DNA of 64,000 nt. It comes from Lagopus muta. Taxonomy: Eukaryota; Chordata; Aves; Galliformes; Phasianidae. Positions 13,001 to 23,890 of this stretch are shown in pieces; within the stretch, counting starts at the first letter, position 1, and each line of letters begins with the position of its first letter. Below the pieces are notes generated by a model that searched no databases, had not been told where the DNA came from, and was given only the letters and a program-made list of their open reading frames with translations. The stretch is from positions 16,193,501 through 16,257,500 of the forward strand of contig NC_064443.1 in NCBI RefSeq assembly GCF_023343835.1, in the 5' to 3' direction. The translations under genes were made by a program, and so were the position numbers.

Positions 13001-16000
13001 ACCAATTAGCTTTTGGCTGAAGTTTCAAGTACCATCTTTCAGCATCTAATGCCTTCCTCAAGGCTGTCACATTTTTCTCACACTTCATGTTCACTGTTGG
13101 AAGGTCTGACCCAGCCCCCACTCGCACACAAATAACACGTGAACAGCTCAGACCTTCCCTTCATGACAGGTTGCAGGAAAGTCACTCAGCACGCATTTGA
13201 TAGGGGCACAACACCCAGCACACAGCCACTTGTTTCAGCAGGGAGAGAACAACAACGTGTCTGAACAGATCTCATCTTCCGTGTTTCCAAATTTCAGAAA
13301 GAAAACTCAAACTGCAGTTTCACAAGAGGTGCACAGTGACAGACAACCAACTCTCGCACAGGGGACACCACTCTTCTTCTTTACTCCCATACACTTAACA
13401 AAAAACTCCCCTGGCTACACAATCATATTACAAAAAAGCACAAATACTTTATATGACGTCACAAACAGCCTGATCAGCAGCAGGGCCATCACAGGAGGGA
13501 CTGGGAAAAGAGACTGAGCAAGATCCTTTCCTACCAGTGGGAGACACTGGATGAGACCCACCATCCCCTGAGAACATTAGTCCTCATTGGGCACAGCAAA
13601 GCACAGTGCTCCTCACCCCCATACAGGGTGGGCACAGGCAGTGCCAAGCACAACACTCCTATTGAGTCAGATAGTTTGGGAGCATTTGATGCTCAGTGAA
13701 ACTCTGGCACTTGTGCTGAATGGTGTGTGGAGTCTTGAGAGCATTGTTGAGGTTCTGGCTATAATCAGAAAGAGATGTTTGTATATTTTGAGTGCCTGCA
13801 GGCAAACCAAGTCTTGTGGATACAGTTGGTTAGAAATATGGCGTTTGCCAAATGGAAATGCAACAGAATGCTGCAGCTTTCATTTGATTTGTAATACATC
13901 AACAAATGTGACTGAAAGTGCAAAATACTGAATCATCTGAAAAGAAACTTTCCCTCACTATCTTAAAGCAAAGCATTGTAGACTTAGATGGTGTTTGCTT
14001 GTTACTTTAGGTAATGTCAAACCTAGAAAGTTTTACAACAGCTACTTTGCATGGAACTAAAAGAAACCCCTTATTAAATATTTCTAAATAAAGTATTACA
14101 TACCGTACTTTCTTTAGCGACCTTCATTTTCCATATACCTCCTTTGGCATTGCTTTCCTCTTCCCTAGTTATGGGAAACAGATCAGTAAAATAAGCACTG
14201 AAATGCACATCTAGATAAACCTATGTCTGGGGGTTAATTTGCCTGGAAAATTCCCTTTTGAAACGCAATTACCGACTCTGGGTAGCATGACTCAAGTTAT
14301 GACTTCTGACATCAGATATAATTCTTTCATTGTTCGTATGAACTGCATCTCTCAACACCTAATCTCTCTCCTCAGGTTTGTGTGTTGGAAAATATATACG
14401 TTTTCCCTGGCTACAGACAGGCTTTGAAGTGGCTGAACACTGCATGGGAACAAGCCACAAAGCAATTTCATGTCTTACTATGGTAACCTTTTATTTTGGA
14501 AAAACTCAGGCATATTTTCACAGAAGCAGCTTATTACTCTCCAGTTTACCCAGTTTAATTTAAACAAACAAACAAACACAACAACAAAACCACAACAAAC
14601 GAGCACACTTCATTTCAGCTTTGTGACAACCAGAAATTAATTTCCCTATTCTTACAAAAAAACGAAAAAAAAAAACCATCCTGAAGCTTGTTTGGGCTGC
14701 TGATGGCACCGACCTCCTGCAATCCCTTCCCAAAATGCAGCACCTGTACTTGCACTGCCTTAACACAGATGCAGTGCCATCAAGAAAGGACTCTGCATTT
14801 TACTTGTCTAATCAAACCAAAACTAAAACTAGAAGAAAACCAAAAGTGTTCTCACTCACCCTTCCAGAGTTCCCAAGTACTGCATACAAGGGCTTCTACA
14901 CACACCATCATCTCTCTATAAATCAACTCAGCTATTCTGCTCAGTCACAATATTGTTAGAAAACTAACGCTGATCTTCACATGCATTTCCCTTTAGGAAA
15001 GCATTTCCTTTTAACACAGGGTAGGCCAGAAACCTCCCAGAGTAAACTCAACATCCAGTTATTGAGACTATGATCTGGTTAGGAAACCTTAATCCAATCA
15101 CAATCTGGTGCAAATGATGTCCAAGAGATCAAGTCTCTTCAGTAAATGGCTCAGCTAATTAAGATGTGAAGGAACTGGATCAGGAAGAAGGCATGCTAAA
15201 CTCAATTTCCAAAAGGAAAACATCAGTGATTCATACATTACTTCATTACTGTCCCACAGTCAAGTGGGAATTTGCTGCAGTGCATCACTTCATGATGCCT
15301 TAAATTATTTTTAACCTAAGCTCATATGCACATCTTTATGCACACTCTGCTTTTGTACAGGTGAAGAGCAGTTAAGGATGCAGTCATTTGCATCATGATT
15401 AAACCAGCATCAGTGCAAAGAGAAAAAAGCAACAGAGCATTTCAGACACAAGTAATGCTGTTTGTATTCCCAAACTGGATTTCAAAGCCACATTTTAATT
15501 TCTTAATTGTTAATTCACAATTTAATTTCTTTCTGACCTTTACGTTCCAAAGCAGACAATCAAATTCCAGCCTGCGTTTTTAAGTAAGATTCTCTTTTGA
15601 GCTCGACACGAGCCCAGAACACTCCTTGTGGCTCTCACACTGTGGCACTGGCTGGCAGCAGAAACACAGCCCTCCTCCTGCCCATGCCCCCCCTCTCTCC
15701 ACGCTCGGTTTCTCCCTGCCCATTCCCAGAAGCACCACAGGGCAGCACTCACCACAGGGGCCGTCTTTCTCCACGCATCAGGTGGTAACTGCATCTCAGG
15801 GGCAAACTCGTCACGGGAGGGATGTTGTTGTAGACACTCCAGAAATCCTTCATCGAGCAAACACACAGAAATACTAATTGCATTAAGAGAATGGATTCAG
15901 TGCAAATTTACTTCTGGGGTCATTTTCTCTAAAACAATTGTGCACCCTACTGCCAAAGAGCCTTCTATACAACAAGAAGATGCTCCAAAGTCAACTGATT

Positions 16001-19000
16001 GCAGCTTACAGGGGAGGGTGGGGAAGATCCAATCCTGCTTAAGGTGGAGGTAGAAAGAAGGATACCAATGACATCCTAAAATCTACCAAACATCTATCAG
16101 TAACTCCGAATGACTGTGCCCCAGCGTGTGGCAAATATTTGTTATGTTTATTTAATTTGCTTCATATGCTTTAGAGCCAAAGTCTGTAGGAATAGAGAGA
16201 AAAAAATATCAAAATCAGAGTTATGCTGAGTTGTGTCAGAACAAACCAGCACTGGAAACTTTTTAAACATACTAGAAGTACATACTTAAATGTATTTTAT
16301 GTAAAAACTCTCCACTTTGCATCAATTAGGACTCATCCAAAACTTCACTGGAATCAGCCTCAACTACAACAAATAAACAAAACCAAGCAATAATTCTGCT
16401 GAGCCAAGTGCCTAACTATAATCCAAATTCTCTGCCTAGATTCACAAGAAAAGGTTTCATGAGACCATGAATCTGAGATGCATGCATTAGTGCAGGAATG
16501 GGGGAGAATGAAAGGACCAGGACCCACCAGCTCACTTTCTAACTTTTCTGCTGAAAAAAAGTAGAAGCAGTGATGCACTTGGGTGGATAAAAGGCACTAA
16601 CAGCAGCAGTGAGCAACAGGGAGGGAAGAGTAAAGAGATCCCAATTCCCTTTCTTCTTTATCCAGCAGTTGGGAGGAAGAAAGGCCTTTAAACACTTGTG
16701 TTGCACCAACACGCAGAGATGTAACACTGAGCATTAGTGCAACTATTTAAGTATTAGTTCATCTACTATTTAATCATTAGCACAACTTCAGAAACAAAGA
16801 CTGCAACGCTATATGGTAAAATCCCACAGCCCTTGGCTCTTCTCTCTAAAAGCCATTGCCCTCACTAGCAAAGAAGGAAAAGTCACTCCAGTTTCCCTCC
16901 CACACTGCCCTGCTGCCTCCCTGCACTCCTGGTCCCAAACCCTGGGCCTGCAAACAGCCTCCATGCCCTGAGCCAGCCGTAGACATCCTCACCCAGCACC
17001 TCCTACACGCAGGCTGTCTCCCAGGGCTGCTGCTGGAGACAACATCACACACGGCGCAGGGCTGAGAGTCACTGACAAGGAAACCCAATGGAAACCATCC
17101 CTACTTCACTGCCATCAGCATGACTTCAGAGGCTTCACCAACTGAGCACCATGGTAAGACAAAGACTAATCCTCTGAATTTCACACTAACACTGGTATTA
17201 AAAGAGAAACCTGATTTACTTGCAAGAGATGCCCACTGATTGGCACCAACAGATGACACACACGCAGAATTCCTCATTGCTGTGAGTACTTGATGTGATG
17301 TAAGAGCACTTTAATGCAAGACAGCTTGATGGAAGTATCAGAAAAATTCATGCTCAAGCACAGAGAGAAAAATGAGCACGGGCCGTAATACTGTGCCTTT
17401 GTGCAATGATTTTCTGCATTCAAACTTTGAGAAAAGACAGAAAACACACTGGAAATCACCAAGTGTAACAGTGCAGCACGGGCACCAGTGGGAACTGGAA
17501 ATGGCAGAGGGGGCATGTCTGCTCACACCAGGTCCCTCCATCCCCTCTTCTGGTTGGCAAAGCCAAGGGCAATTCAGACCAAAGGACACCACACACAGCC
17601 ACGAGGTGCATCTCCCACCACGGGGAAGCAAAGCCAAGTGTGCCTCACCCAGATGGGCGTTCGGGTAACTTCACACCTTACGTTTCATGTTTGCAGCACG
17701 CAATTCCAGTACCTCACCTGCACTGTTTGTACTCTGTAAATCTTCTTCAGGTTTGAGGCGCATTCTGCTGCTGTGGTACCAGGAAGGGACCTTGAGGGAA
17801 GAAAAAAAGAAAAACAAAGCTGTCCAATTCGAGCATCTCGTCTCCCAGCAAACTTCTGAGTAATTGCAATTAGCGCAAACCCGACCCGCTTCCCACGTGC
17901 CCGGCCGTCCTCCCCGCTCCGAACCTCAGGCAGCGCCGCCAGTGTTCGCTGCGGTCGCGGCGCTGCCCCCTCCCGCCGCCAGGTGGCGGTGTGTGGCAGC
18001 GCGTCCCGGCCAGCACCGCCGCTGAGGGGTCGGCACGGGGCGGGGGAAGGAGCCAGAGCGACTCGTCCTGCAAGGGGCAGCGCGCTGAGAAGCACCGGGT
18101 GCGAGGCTGAGTGATGGGAGTGGCAAAAACACAGCCTGACGTTGTGAATTCCTGCTGTGAGCTTAACTGGAAAAAAAAATAAAAAGAGGAAAAGGGGGAG
18201 GGAAAAGAAAAGAGGAAAAGGAAAGAGAGAGAGGGAAGAGAAAGGGAAGGGAGGAGAGGGAAAAGGGAGAGAAATCTGTGTGGCTCATGAACTACAGAAG
18301 CACATATCATTGTCCATAAGTGGGCAAAATCCAAGCTAACTTTGCTCCTTTATGTCTCACACCGCTGACCAAGAAATGACCCATGTCTTACTACCAGCCT
18401 GCAGACCTCAGAGCTCCACTGCCTGGGGGTGGCTGTGCAGTACAACGGCCCAGTGAAGCTGTGTGTCCCACTGAGGTGCCCAAGCCCACACTGGATGGGA
18501 TACAGGCAAGGGGTTGGAACTAGATGATCTTTAAGGCCCCTTCCAACCCAACCATTCTGCAGCATCTTTTCTCTCCATGAGCTCACACTGATGCTGCTCT
18601 CAGGTGCTGCTGTGGTAAGGGCTGCTCTCTTAAAAACAGATTATCTGCTCCGTAACGACAGCTTTCAAAGGTTATCCGTGTAATTGCAGTAGCCGTGTAG
18701 CTATTTAATGCCACTTTCAAGCTCAGCTACAAATGAGAAACAGAATATTCCACTCCCAGGCCAGAAGGTGGTTCATTGTGATGCTGAAGAACTATCAGCT
18801 GAAAAAAAAAAAAAAACCCACCTGACATCAAGTTATTGGTTTTGGAAGTTAAGGTCATGGACTGTTCATTTATTTCTATTCCTAAGCGAGGAACAGTCAG
18901 GTGGTCAGGCCTTTGCTGAAGGGCTCCATACACAAGATAGGAAGCTTCATCTAAGGGTCAGTATTTGCAGGTTATTACGGAGTTTTTCCACTTTGGATAA

Positions 19001-22000
19001 TTTTACTGCTATCAACAACAGAATTCAGCTGGTACATCCATACTGAACTTCCAATTACTGCCACTGTGGACAATTAGTTTTGAATTGAACTCAACAAGCA
19101 CTGCAAATAGCTATGAGCAGGAAGGAACGGCCCAGCCAGCCGTGCCAGGAGCAGCAGCTGGACACAGAAAGCTCAGCTGGAGATGGGCATTAATGGGTTG
19201 GTGGCCCACTGGAGTTGCCATCTGGATTCCCCACGGAAAGCCTGCCCAGGGAATATCCAGCAGCTCTCCTACCTGCCCACTCTGTGCCCTATGGCTCCCA
19301 ACACTCTCCTGCACCTTCTGAATATTTGGGGCTGACATTTCAAAGCTACTTCAGGGTTGCTCAAGCAGCTCAGACCCACCGTCCCACATCTCATAGGGCT
19401 GTTTGGTCAAAGCGGAGCATGGAAACAGGAATAACCACCCAAACTGAGCCCTGCTGCCAGCTTCAAGAATAAAGAACAAGAGACCCAAAGATAAATTCCA
19501 TTGTTTTACCCATGAATAAACCTCCAGGTGGTTGTGCTGATGTTAATGCTTACTGCTGAACTGTGGCTCTTCTGTTTCCCTGCACAGAACCAAGGATAGG
19601 AGTTGTTTTCAGACGTGCTCACACTGCCCTTTGTTTCCCAGTGGGAATCAATCCCTGCCTCTCGCCAGAGCCTTAAAAGCCACTGAGCACTTCTGGAGAC
19701 ACCACTGTCAGTATTTCAGCCCCAATGGCTTTGCTACAAATAAGCAAAATATTTACTTACAAAGCATAAGCTCAAAAACATGCTGTGGCAACTAAATAAA
19801 TCCAGCAATCCATTCTGCATGCAGACAAAGACTGATTTCAAGCCATCAAAGCCTGTCAAAATGCATTTACTGGGTTGAACATTTTTATAATATTAACCAT
19901 CATTTTTCATTGTAAGCCACCTACTCATGAGCTTTAATAGATGAAATAGATGATTCTAGATAAATAGGATTTTGCTATAGGGAAAAAGGGAAATTATTCA
20001 GCTTAGTTTCAAATATTTGATGTGCTCAGTTATAACAATTCCCAATTATTATGGAAACGGCTCGGTTATCAGAATTTATCTACTAAATGACATTTGTATG
20101 GATCTCATCAGTACAACCTGGGGAGAGAAAAAGCAGTATATAAGGATACATTTAACCGCAAATGTTTACTCTTTCCTCCAGTTTATAAACATTACTTTAC
20201 ATTTGATAACACTTCTTAGCATATTTTTCACCTGAAAGTTACACAAAAGTTACAACAGAAACAAAAGCACTGCTGGAGCAAAGCGAGAAGAAAAGCAGTT
20301 GGGTCAGAGCCCTGCAGTGCAAGCTGCACCGCTGTGCACACACACACTGCCACTGGCAGGAGTGCATCTTGGACAGTTTATCTAGAATTGAGGCTTCTAC
20401 AGTGGGCTCTTGTGTGAGCTCTGTTCCATTTCTGGTGGCACTGATTTGTAAAGAAGGGTGCTGGTATTCTGCTACCGGCTGGAAGCGGCATGCCAGCAAA
20501 GCTGGCAGCTCAGATGCACTCTGATCTTCCAAAGGTGCCTTTTTGTAAGGATGTACATCCTCTCCATCCCTGCGAGCACACACGTGTTGGACAAGAGCTG
20601 CTGCTGCCAAAACCTGCAGCTTTCCATGGGAAAAAGCAGGCAGGTAGCAGCTCTGGTACCTTCTTATTTCAGCAGGGAAGGACTTACCTAGCATAGCTGT
20701 AAACATTTAAGGGCACACTGAACCAAGCAGGCTATCTGCATCACAGCCAAACATACACATCGAAAAAACAAAATCAGTTTCACCATCTATATATTTACAC
20801 AGATGTACAACCCCAGCTCCCATTAAGGGATGGTTTCAGGTTGCCAGCCTGTCCTGTTATCCATGACATCGGAGCCTTTTGCCATTTCACTTCAATTCCC
20901 ACTTGTGCAATCTTCACATTGAATACACTGTCCAATACGAATATAATGACCAGATTTCTAATCCTCGCTTTTACATTATTACATTTTGTGAGGCATAATC
21001 ACACTGTTCAGTGTGTGTGCATATATATCAAGCAACCCACAGTACTGCAAAAATCAGGAAAACAACCTTTCATTTAAAAGGCAGAGCCCCACACCAATCC
21101 CTCGCTGTGACAAGCCACCAGCAGGAATCTGCTTCCTAGTGTGACACCAAAGGCATCTGCAAACCCTGCTGACACTGCCCAGGCCTCCAACGTCACAAGA
21201 GCACTGCATGCAAAGCGCTATGGAGACATCATGCCAGTATGAGCTCGGGAACCTGCAGATCTTGACCTTGAAGCACTTCAACAATTTAAGATGGAAATCT
21301 CATTTCTTCCCACAGAAGGAAAAAAAAAAGCCAGCTTCTCTGTCTCATGTCTGCCTATGAGTATTTCCACACAGCCCCTTCTCCAAAAGAGTGGTCAGTT
21401 CCCAGGGAGGTGGTGCAGTTGCCATCCGTGCAGGTGTTTAAGGCAAGGACAGATGTGGTGCAAAGGGACGCAGTTAGCAGACAATATTGGTGATGGATGG
21501 ATGGTTGGACTGGATGCTCTTAGAGGTCTTTTCCAACCTTAATGAATCTATGATTCTATGACAAAGAGCATTACCAGATTTAGTATTTTAGACACACACC
21601 AAGGAAGGCTCTGCGCTTACAGGAAATGCAAATCTCCCACGATGTGTGTGAGATAACAGCAACAAACCTGGGCACGGGATCACAGCCCCCACACGCTACA
21701 CTTGTGCCATGGCACTTAGAGAAGCAGTGCTGATGTGGATCAGATAAAGAAAGCCATTCACTACTGAGGCAGGAGCTGCACCAGGGAAGCTGTAATAAAA
21801 GTGAGGCCGCTGAGCCCAGGTGAATCGCTCGTATCACTAGCTGCTATAGGAAGTGCTGCTTCTTGGGTATATATTTTAAGTGTGACTTAATAAAAAGACA
21901 CACATTGGTGGTGTTGAAACACATGCCATGGATCTCCCACACTAGAGTATAACAGAACGATACACATCTCTACATACCCCTCCCAACTTGTATTTACCCT

Positions 22001-23702
22001 CCAGTGTCACTTCATCCTGCATGTCAGCCCAAATACCAGGATTAACACACAGCTGCAGTCAAAATCAATACCATCTCCTAGCTAACAGCACTGCTCCATA
22101 CCAGGTGTTACTGAGGCACAGCAACAACACCCAGCTGTACTCTGTGGTGTGTTCATCCTGTATGAGCCCAAGCAACACCTCATCAGCAGGTGCACCAACA
22201 ACATTACAGAGCCCATAGCGACACAGCAACTTCCTCACACTGCAGTTCTTGGCCATGCAATAAAAGATATCTCATGTGTGCTTTTAAATGCCTTAGGTAT
22301 TTATTTTAATGCATGGAACACCTCTTCTGTTTTGTTCTCATCCCTGTTCCCCGCCATCATTCTCTTACTCTTGGTGGCAAACACAACTCAGTGTTGTGTG
22401 TATGTATGACTGAAGACATGCAGAGCGCTGGTACCACTTTCTTAATATATTATATGATTTAATAAGATAAAGAAGAACAACACTGCCTAATTAAATGTAC
22501 TTAGAAGGGATCAGAATGAAGGATAAAGTAAGATCATGAATTCTAAGACTCTAAAATATAGCAGAATCAAGACATAAGGAAAAAAAAGTAAATCACGATA
22601 CACCTCAGTAACTTGAAGTGGCCTTTAACTTCCAGCAGTGGTTGTACAGCTGGGCTGCTCCTCCCTACCTGGCTCGTGGACACAGCACACCTGCACAGCA
22701 GCTTCAGCAGCACACAGCAGTGTTTAAGAGTAACCAAACTGAAAGCACAGCTTAGACCCTGACCCTACCTGCAACCAAATCAGGAGGTCAGAAATAACTG
22801 CTGGGGTTACTTGTAAGACTTGATTTGCAGGACCTGAGATCACCTGCACGCTTCCAGCGGTTCCACGCCACCCACAGAGATGTTTGAGTTGAAAGGGACC
22901 TTTAAAGGTCATCCAGTCCAACTGCCCTGCAATGAACCTGCTCCATTTCTTTGTCACCGTGTTTAAGAGATACAACCTGGAGGAGCAGAGCCTTGCGGAG
23001 TGAGGAAAGGCCTTCAGAGCAGAAGAGTGCTCTTGAGCAAGGGGAGAGAAGAAACACCAGAAACAGAAAACGGAGGAACACAGAAGATTAATAACAAGAC
23101 GACAGACGCACAGCAAAGCAAGGTAAATAAATAGGGCAGGATTCAAGCTTTCTGTTTCGGTTTCCAGTGCTTATATGCAGCACGGGGAAGCTCCCTGTGA
23201 CCGCTGGAGATGGGAGATAAAAGTTCAGGCACACGAAGTGCGGTACGCACGGAGGCACAGCGCTGTGATAACGCGTTTTCGCTCACCCTCATAACTGCTC
23301 TCTTCCCACCCGTAGGATCCCGGGCCCGGCACGAAGGGTTACGGCCCTACGGCCGCTGCCCCGAGCGGCGTCACGGCTAAAACTGCGGCGTGGAGATCGT
23401 CCGCACCGACGTGCGGCTGTCGAAGGACAACAGAAGCGGCTCGTCGAGTGGCTGCGTGAAATACAGCCCCGCAACGCGGCCCGTTACACCAGAAGTTTTC
23501 CTATACTCAGCACACGACCCGACTCCCGCTGTCCCACCGCCGAGCCAGAAGGAGCAGCGATTTCCCCCCAGCCGCCCCGCCCCGCTCACTTATCGAGCCA
23601 GAAGGTCCACGCCGAGTGCAGCGGCAGCCCCGGAGCTTCGGCCCCCTCCTCATCGCCTCCCGGTGGTCGCGGCGCCTCCGGGCCCGGGGCGCTCAGCTCC
23701 AT
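10035..23702 (-). CDS. EIF4E3: eukaryotic translation initiation factor 4E family member 3 (seven-exon gene, 203 aa)
   Basis: Class III eIF4E, a cytoplasmic and nuclear cap-binding protein of translation control. Coding exons on the minus strand in order: 23590-23702, 17718-17790, 15753-15847, 14104-14164, 11152-11218, 10410-10565, 10035-10081. They sum to 612 nt and splice in frame at every junction with GT-AG ends. Visible family marks are the canonical dorsal-face DFW (W65) and the cap-contact WE pair at W94-E95 in PLWEEESN. A cysteine (C48 in AECASNL) stands where eIF4E has the stacking W56; one aromatic instead of two is the known hallmark of class III. The C-terminus HHAFEG followed by a short basic tail matches vertebrate orthologues. 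Length is 203 aa against 224 in human, the difference lying in the low-complexity N-terminus. The start ATG at 23702 has G at -3 and +4; the frame stays open further upstream but only with non-ATG starts. GPR27 lies upstream, divergent, as in mammals. Confidence 0.97.
10082..10409 (-). other. EIF4E3: EIF4E3 intron 6
   Basis: A 328-bp intron with GT-AG ends. No repeat or conserved element noticed. Confidence 0.9.
10410..10565 (-). CDS. EIF4E3: EIF4E3 coding exon 6
   Basis: Completes D137 and encodes residues 138-188 plus one base. Readable blocks are [20 protein letters not shown] and [20 protein letters not shown], the last two strands and C-terminal helix of the eIF4E fold. The acceptor is CTCTGCAG, the donor GTGAGT. 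Confidence 0.96.
10566..11151 (-). other. EIF4E3: EIF4E3 intron 5
   Basis: A 586-bp intron with GT-AG ends, without recognisable repeats. Confidence 0.9.
11152..11218 (-). CDS. EIF4E3: EIF4E3 coding exon 5
   Basis: Residues 115-136 plus one base: [20 protein letters not shown]. The WKELLLA-GEQF helix is the strongly conserved core of the fold. Of the closely spaced AGs only TTCTTAG keeps the frame. The donor is GTAACT, phase 1. Confidence 0.94.
11219..14103 (-). other. EIF4E3: EIF4E3 intron 4
   Basis: A 2.9-kb intron. It holds a short (TA)n-rich patch at 11,889-11,915 and one perfect CRE palindrome TGACGTCA at 13,454-13,461; about one such octamer is expected by chance in a window this size. 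Nothing coding. Confidence 0.88.
14104..14164 (-). CDS. EIF4E3: EIF4E3 coding exon 4
   Basis: Completes W94 and encodes residues 95-114, [21 protein letters not shown]95 is the cap-binding glutamate. The acceptor ends AACTAG, the donor is GTATGT, phase 0. Confidence 0.95.
14165..15752 (-). other. EIF4E3: EIF4E3 intron 3
   Basis: A 1.6-kb intron with a CAAA/CAA-rich simple stretch at about 14,566-14,603. No repeat family recognised. Confidence 0.88.
15753..15847 (-). CDS. EIF4E3: EIF4E3 coding exon 3
   Basis: Residues 63-93 plus two bases of W94. It begins [11 protein letters not shown] and continues [17 protein letters not shown]. The first residue after the junction is Asp, which restores the DFW seen in canonical eIF4E. 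M86 (codon at 15776-15778) would give a 118-aa short product, the length I recall for a human N-terminally truncated isoform. The acceptor's pyrimidine tract is weak (ends CGATGAAG); the donor is GTGAGT. Confidence 0.95.
15848..17717 (-). other. EIF4E3: EIF4E3 intron 2
   Basis: A 1.9-kb intron, phase 0. No interspersed repeat recognised; the open frames in it are short and unsupported. Confidence 0.88.
17718..17790 (-). CDS. EIF4E3: EIF4E3 coding exon 2
   Basis: Completes K38 and encodes residues 39-62, beginning [18 protein letters not shown]. It carries C48, the replacement for the first cap-stacking tryptophan of eIF4E. The acceptor is a good pyrimidine tract ending CTCAAG; the donor is GTGAGG, phase 0. 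Confidence 0.96.
17878..18105. promoter_or_regulatory. EIF4E3: internal CpG island, candidate alternative EIF4E3 promoter
   Basis: About 230 bp dense in GC and CpG inside otherwise CpG-poor intron sequence, 90-315 bp upstream of EIF4E3 exon 2. It contains an E-box CACGTG (17,894-17,899), a CTCF-like CCGCCAGGTGGCGGT (17,976-17,990) and an Sp1-type GGGGCGGGG (18,037-18,045). Position and composition suit a second promoter giving transcripts without coding exon 1. That is inference. Confidence 0.55.
18169..18274 (+). repeat. polypurine tract
   Basis: 94 consecutive purines (18,181-18,274), extended to 106 by an A-run with a single T interruption. The composition drifts from AAAAG- to GGGA-rich units. 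On the EIF4E3 sense strand this is a polypyrimidine run lying next to the internal CpG island. Long homopurine tracts can form triplex (H-DNA). Confidence 0.9.
18470..18558 (+). repeat. CR1 LINE 3' end fragment
   Basis: Typical CR1 tail: GGGGTTGGAACTAGATGATC, then TTTAAGGCCCCTTCCAACCC and AACCATTCTG. Heavily 5'-truncated; lies in EIF4E3 intron 1, antisense to the gene. Confidence 0.88.
21385..21562 (+). repeat. CR1 LINE 3' end
   Basis: Recognisable blocks GAGTGGTCAG, CCAGGGAGGTGGTG, GGTTGGACTGGATG, GAGGTCTTTTCCAACCTTAA and the terminal octamer repeat TCTATGATTCTATG, which marks the exact CR1 3' end. Lies in EIF4E3 intron 1. Confidence 0.93.
22877..22945 (-). repeat. CR1 LINE 3' end fragment
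   Basis: Reverse complement of a CR1 tail: GAGTTGAAAGGGACCTTTAA, AGGTCATCCAGTCCAACT, CCCTGCAATGAAC. The short copy is in the same orientation as EIF4E3, within intron 1. Confidence 0.8.
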
Positions 23703-23890
23703 GTCCCGCCCGCCGGCCCGCAGCACCGCCCCCGGGGGATGGGGCGGGACGGGGGAGGGCGCGGGGTGGGGACCGGGGATGGCCGAGTCCAACCCCCGGC
23801 TGCTCCGCACGGCATCGCCCGAACCCAATCGTATGGCTGTCGGGACGCTTCGTGAGCCCGCGGCCCCCGCCCTCCCCTGGCACAGCTTTC
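23230..23890 (-). promoter_or_regulatory. EIF4E3: EIF4E3 CpG-island promoter
   Basis: CpG-dense block covering exon 1 and its flanks. A GC box (GGGGCGGGAC at 23,741-23,750 on the plus strand) lies about 40 bp upstream of the start codon, with further G-rich boxes at 23,751-23,780. No TATA box. The transcription start is expected within about 23,720-23,880. Confidence 0.75.
23590..23702 (-). CDS. EIF4E3: EIF4E3 coding exon 1
   Basis: Encodes residues 1-37 plus two bases of codon 38. It starts [11 protein letters not shown], is Pro/Gly/Glu-rich and ends in the conserved [11 protein letters not shown]. The donor is GTGAGC, phase 2. The low-complexity N-terminus is shorter than the mammalian one, while the WTFWLD end is nearly invariant in the family. 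Confidence 0.95.

Larger units (their letters stand above)
17791..23589 (-). other. EIF4E3: EIF4E3 intron 1
   Basis: The largest intron of the gene (5.8 kb). From the exon 2 end it carries a CpG-rich island, a long polypurine tract and three CR1 fragments, all listed separately. The part next to exon 1 (about 23,230-23,589) is CpG-rich and belongs to the promoter island. Confidence 0.9.

Noticed and set aside
13454-13461. CRE palindrome TGACGTCA in EIF4E3 intron 4 as a regulatory site
   Set aside because: A single octamer far from any promoter, about the chance expectation for this window.
20239-20706. 155-codon minus-strand frame in EIF4E3 intron 1
   Set aside because: No domain, not flanked by matching splice sites for the gene, and overlaps open frames on the other strand.
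23703-23828. N-terminal extension of EIF4E3
   Set aside because: The frame stays open but only a non-ATG codon could start it. The ATG at 23,702 has a good context and gives a normal-length protein.
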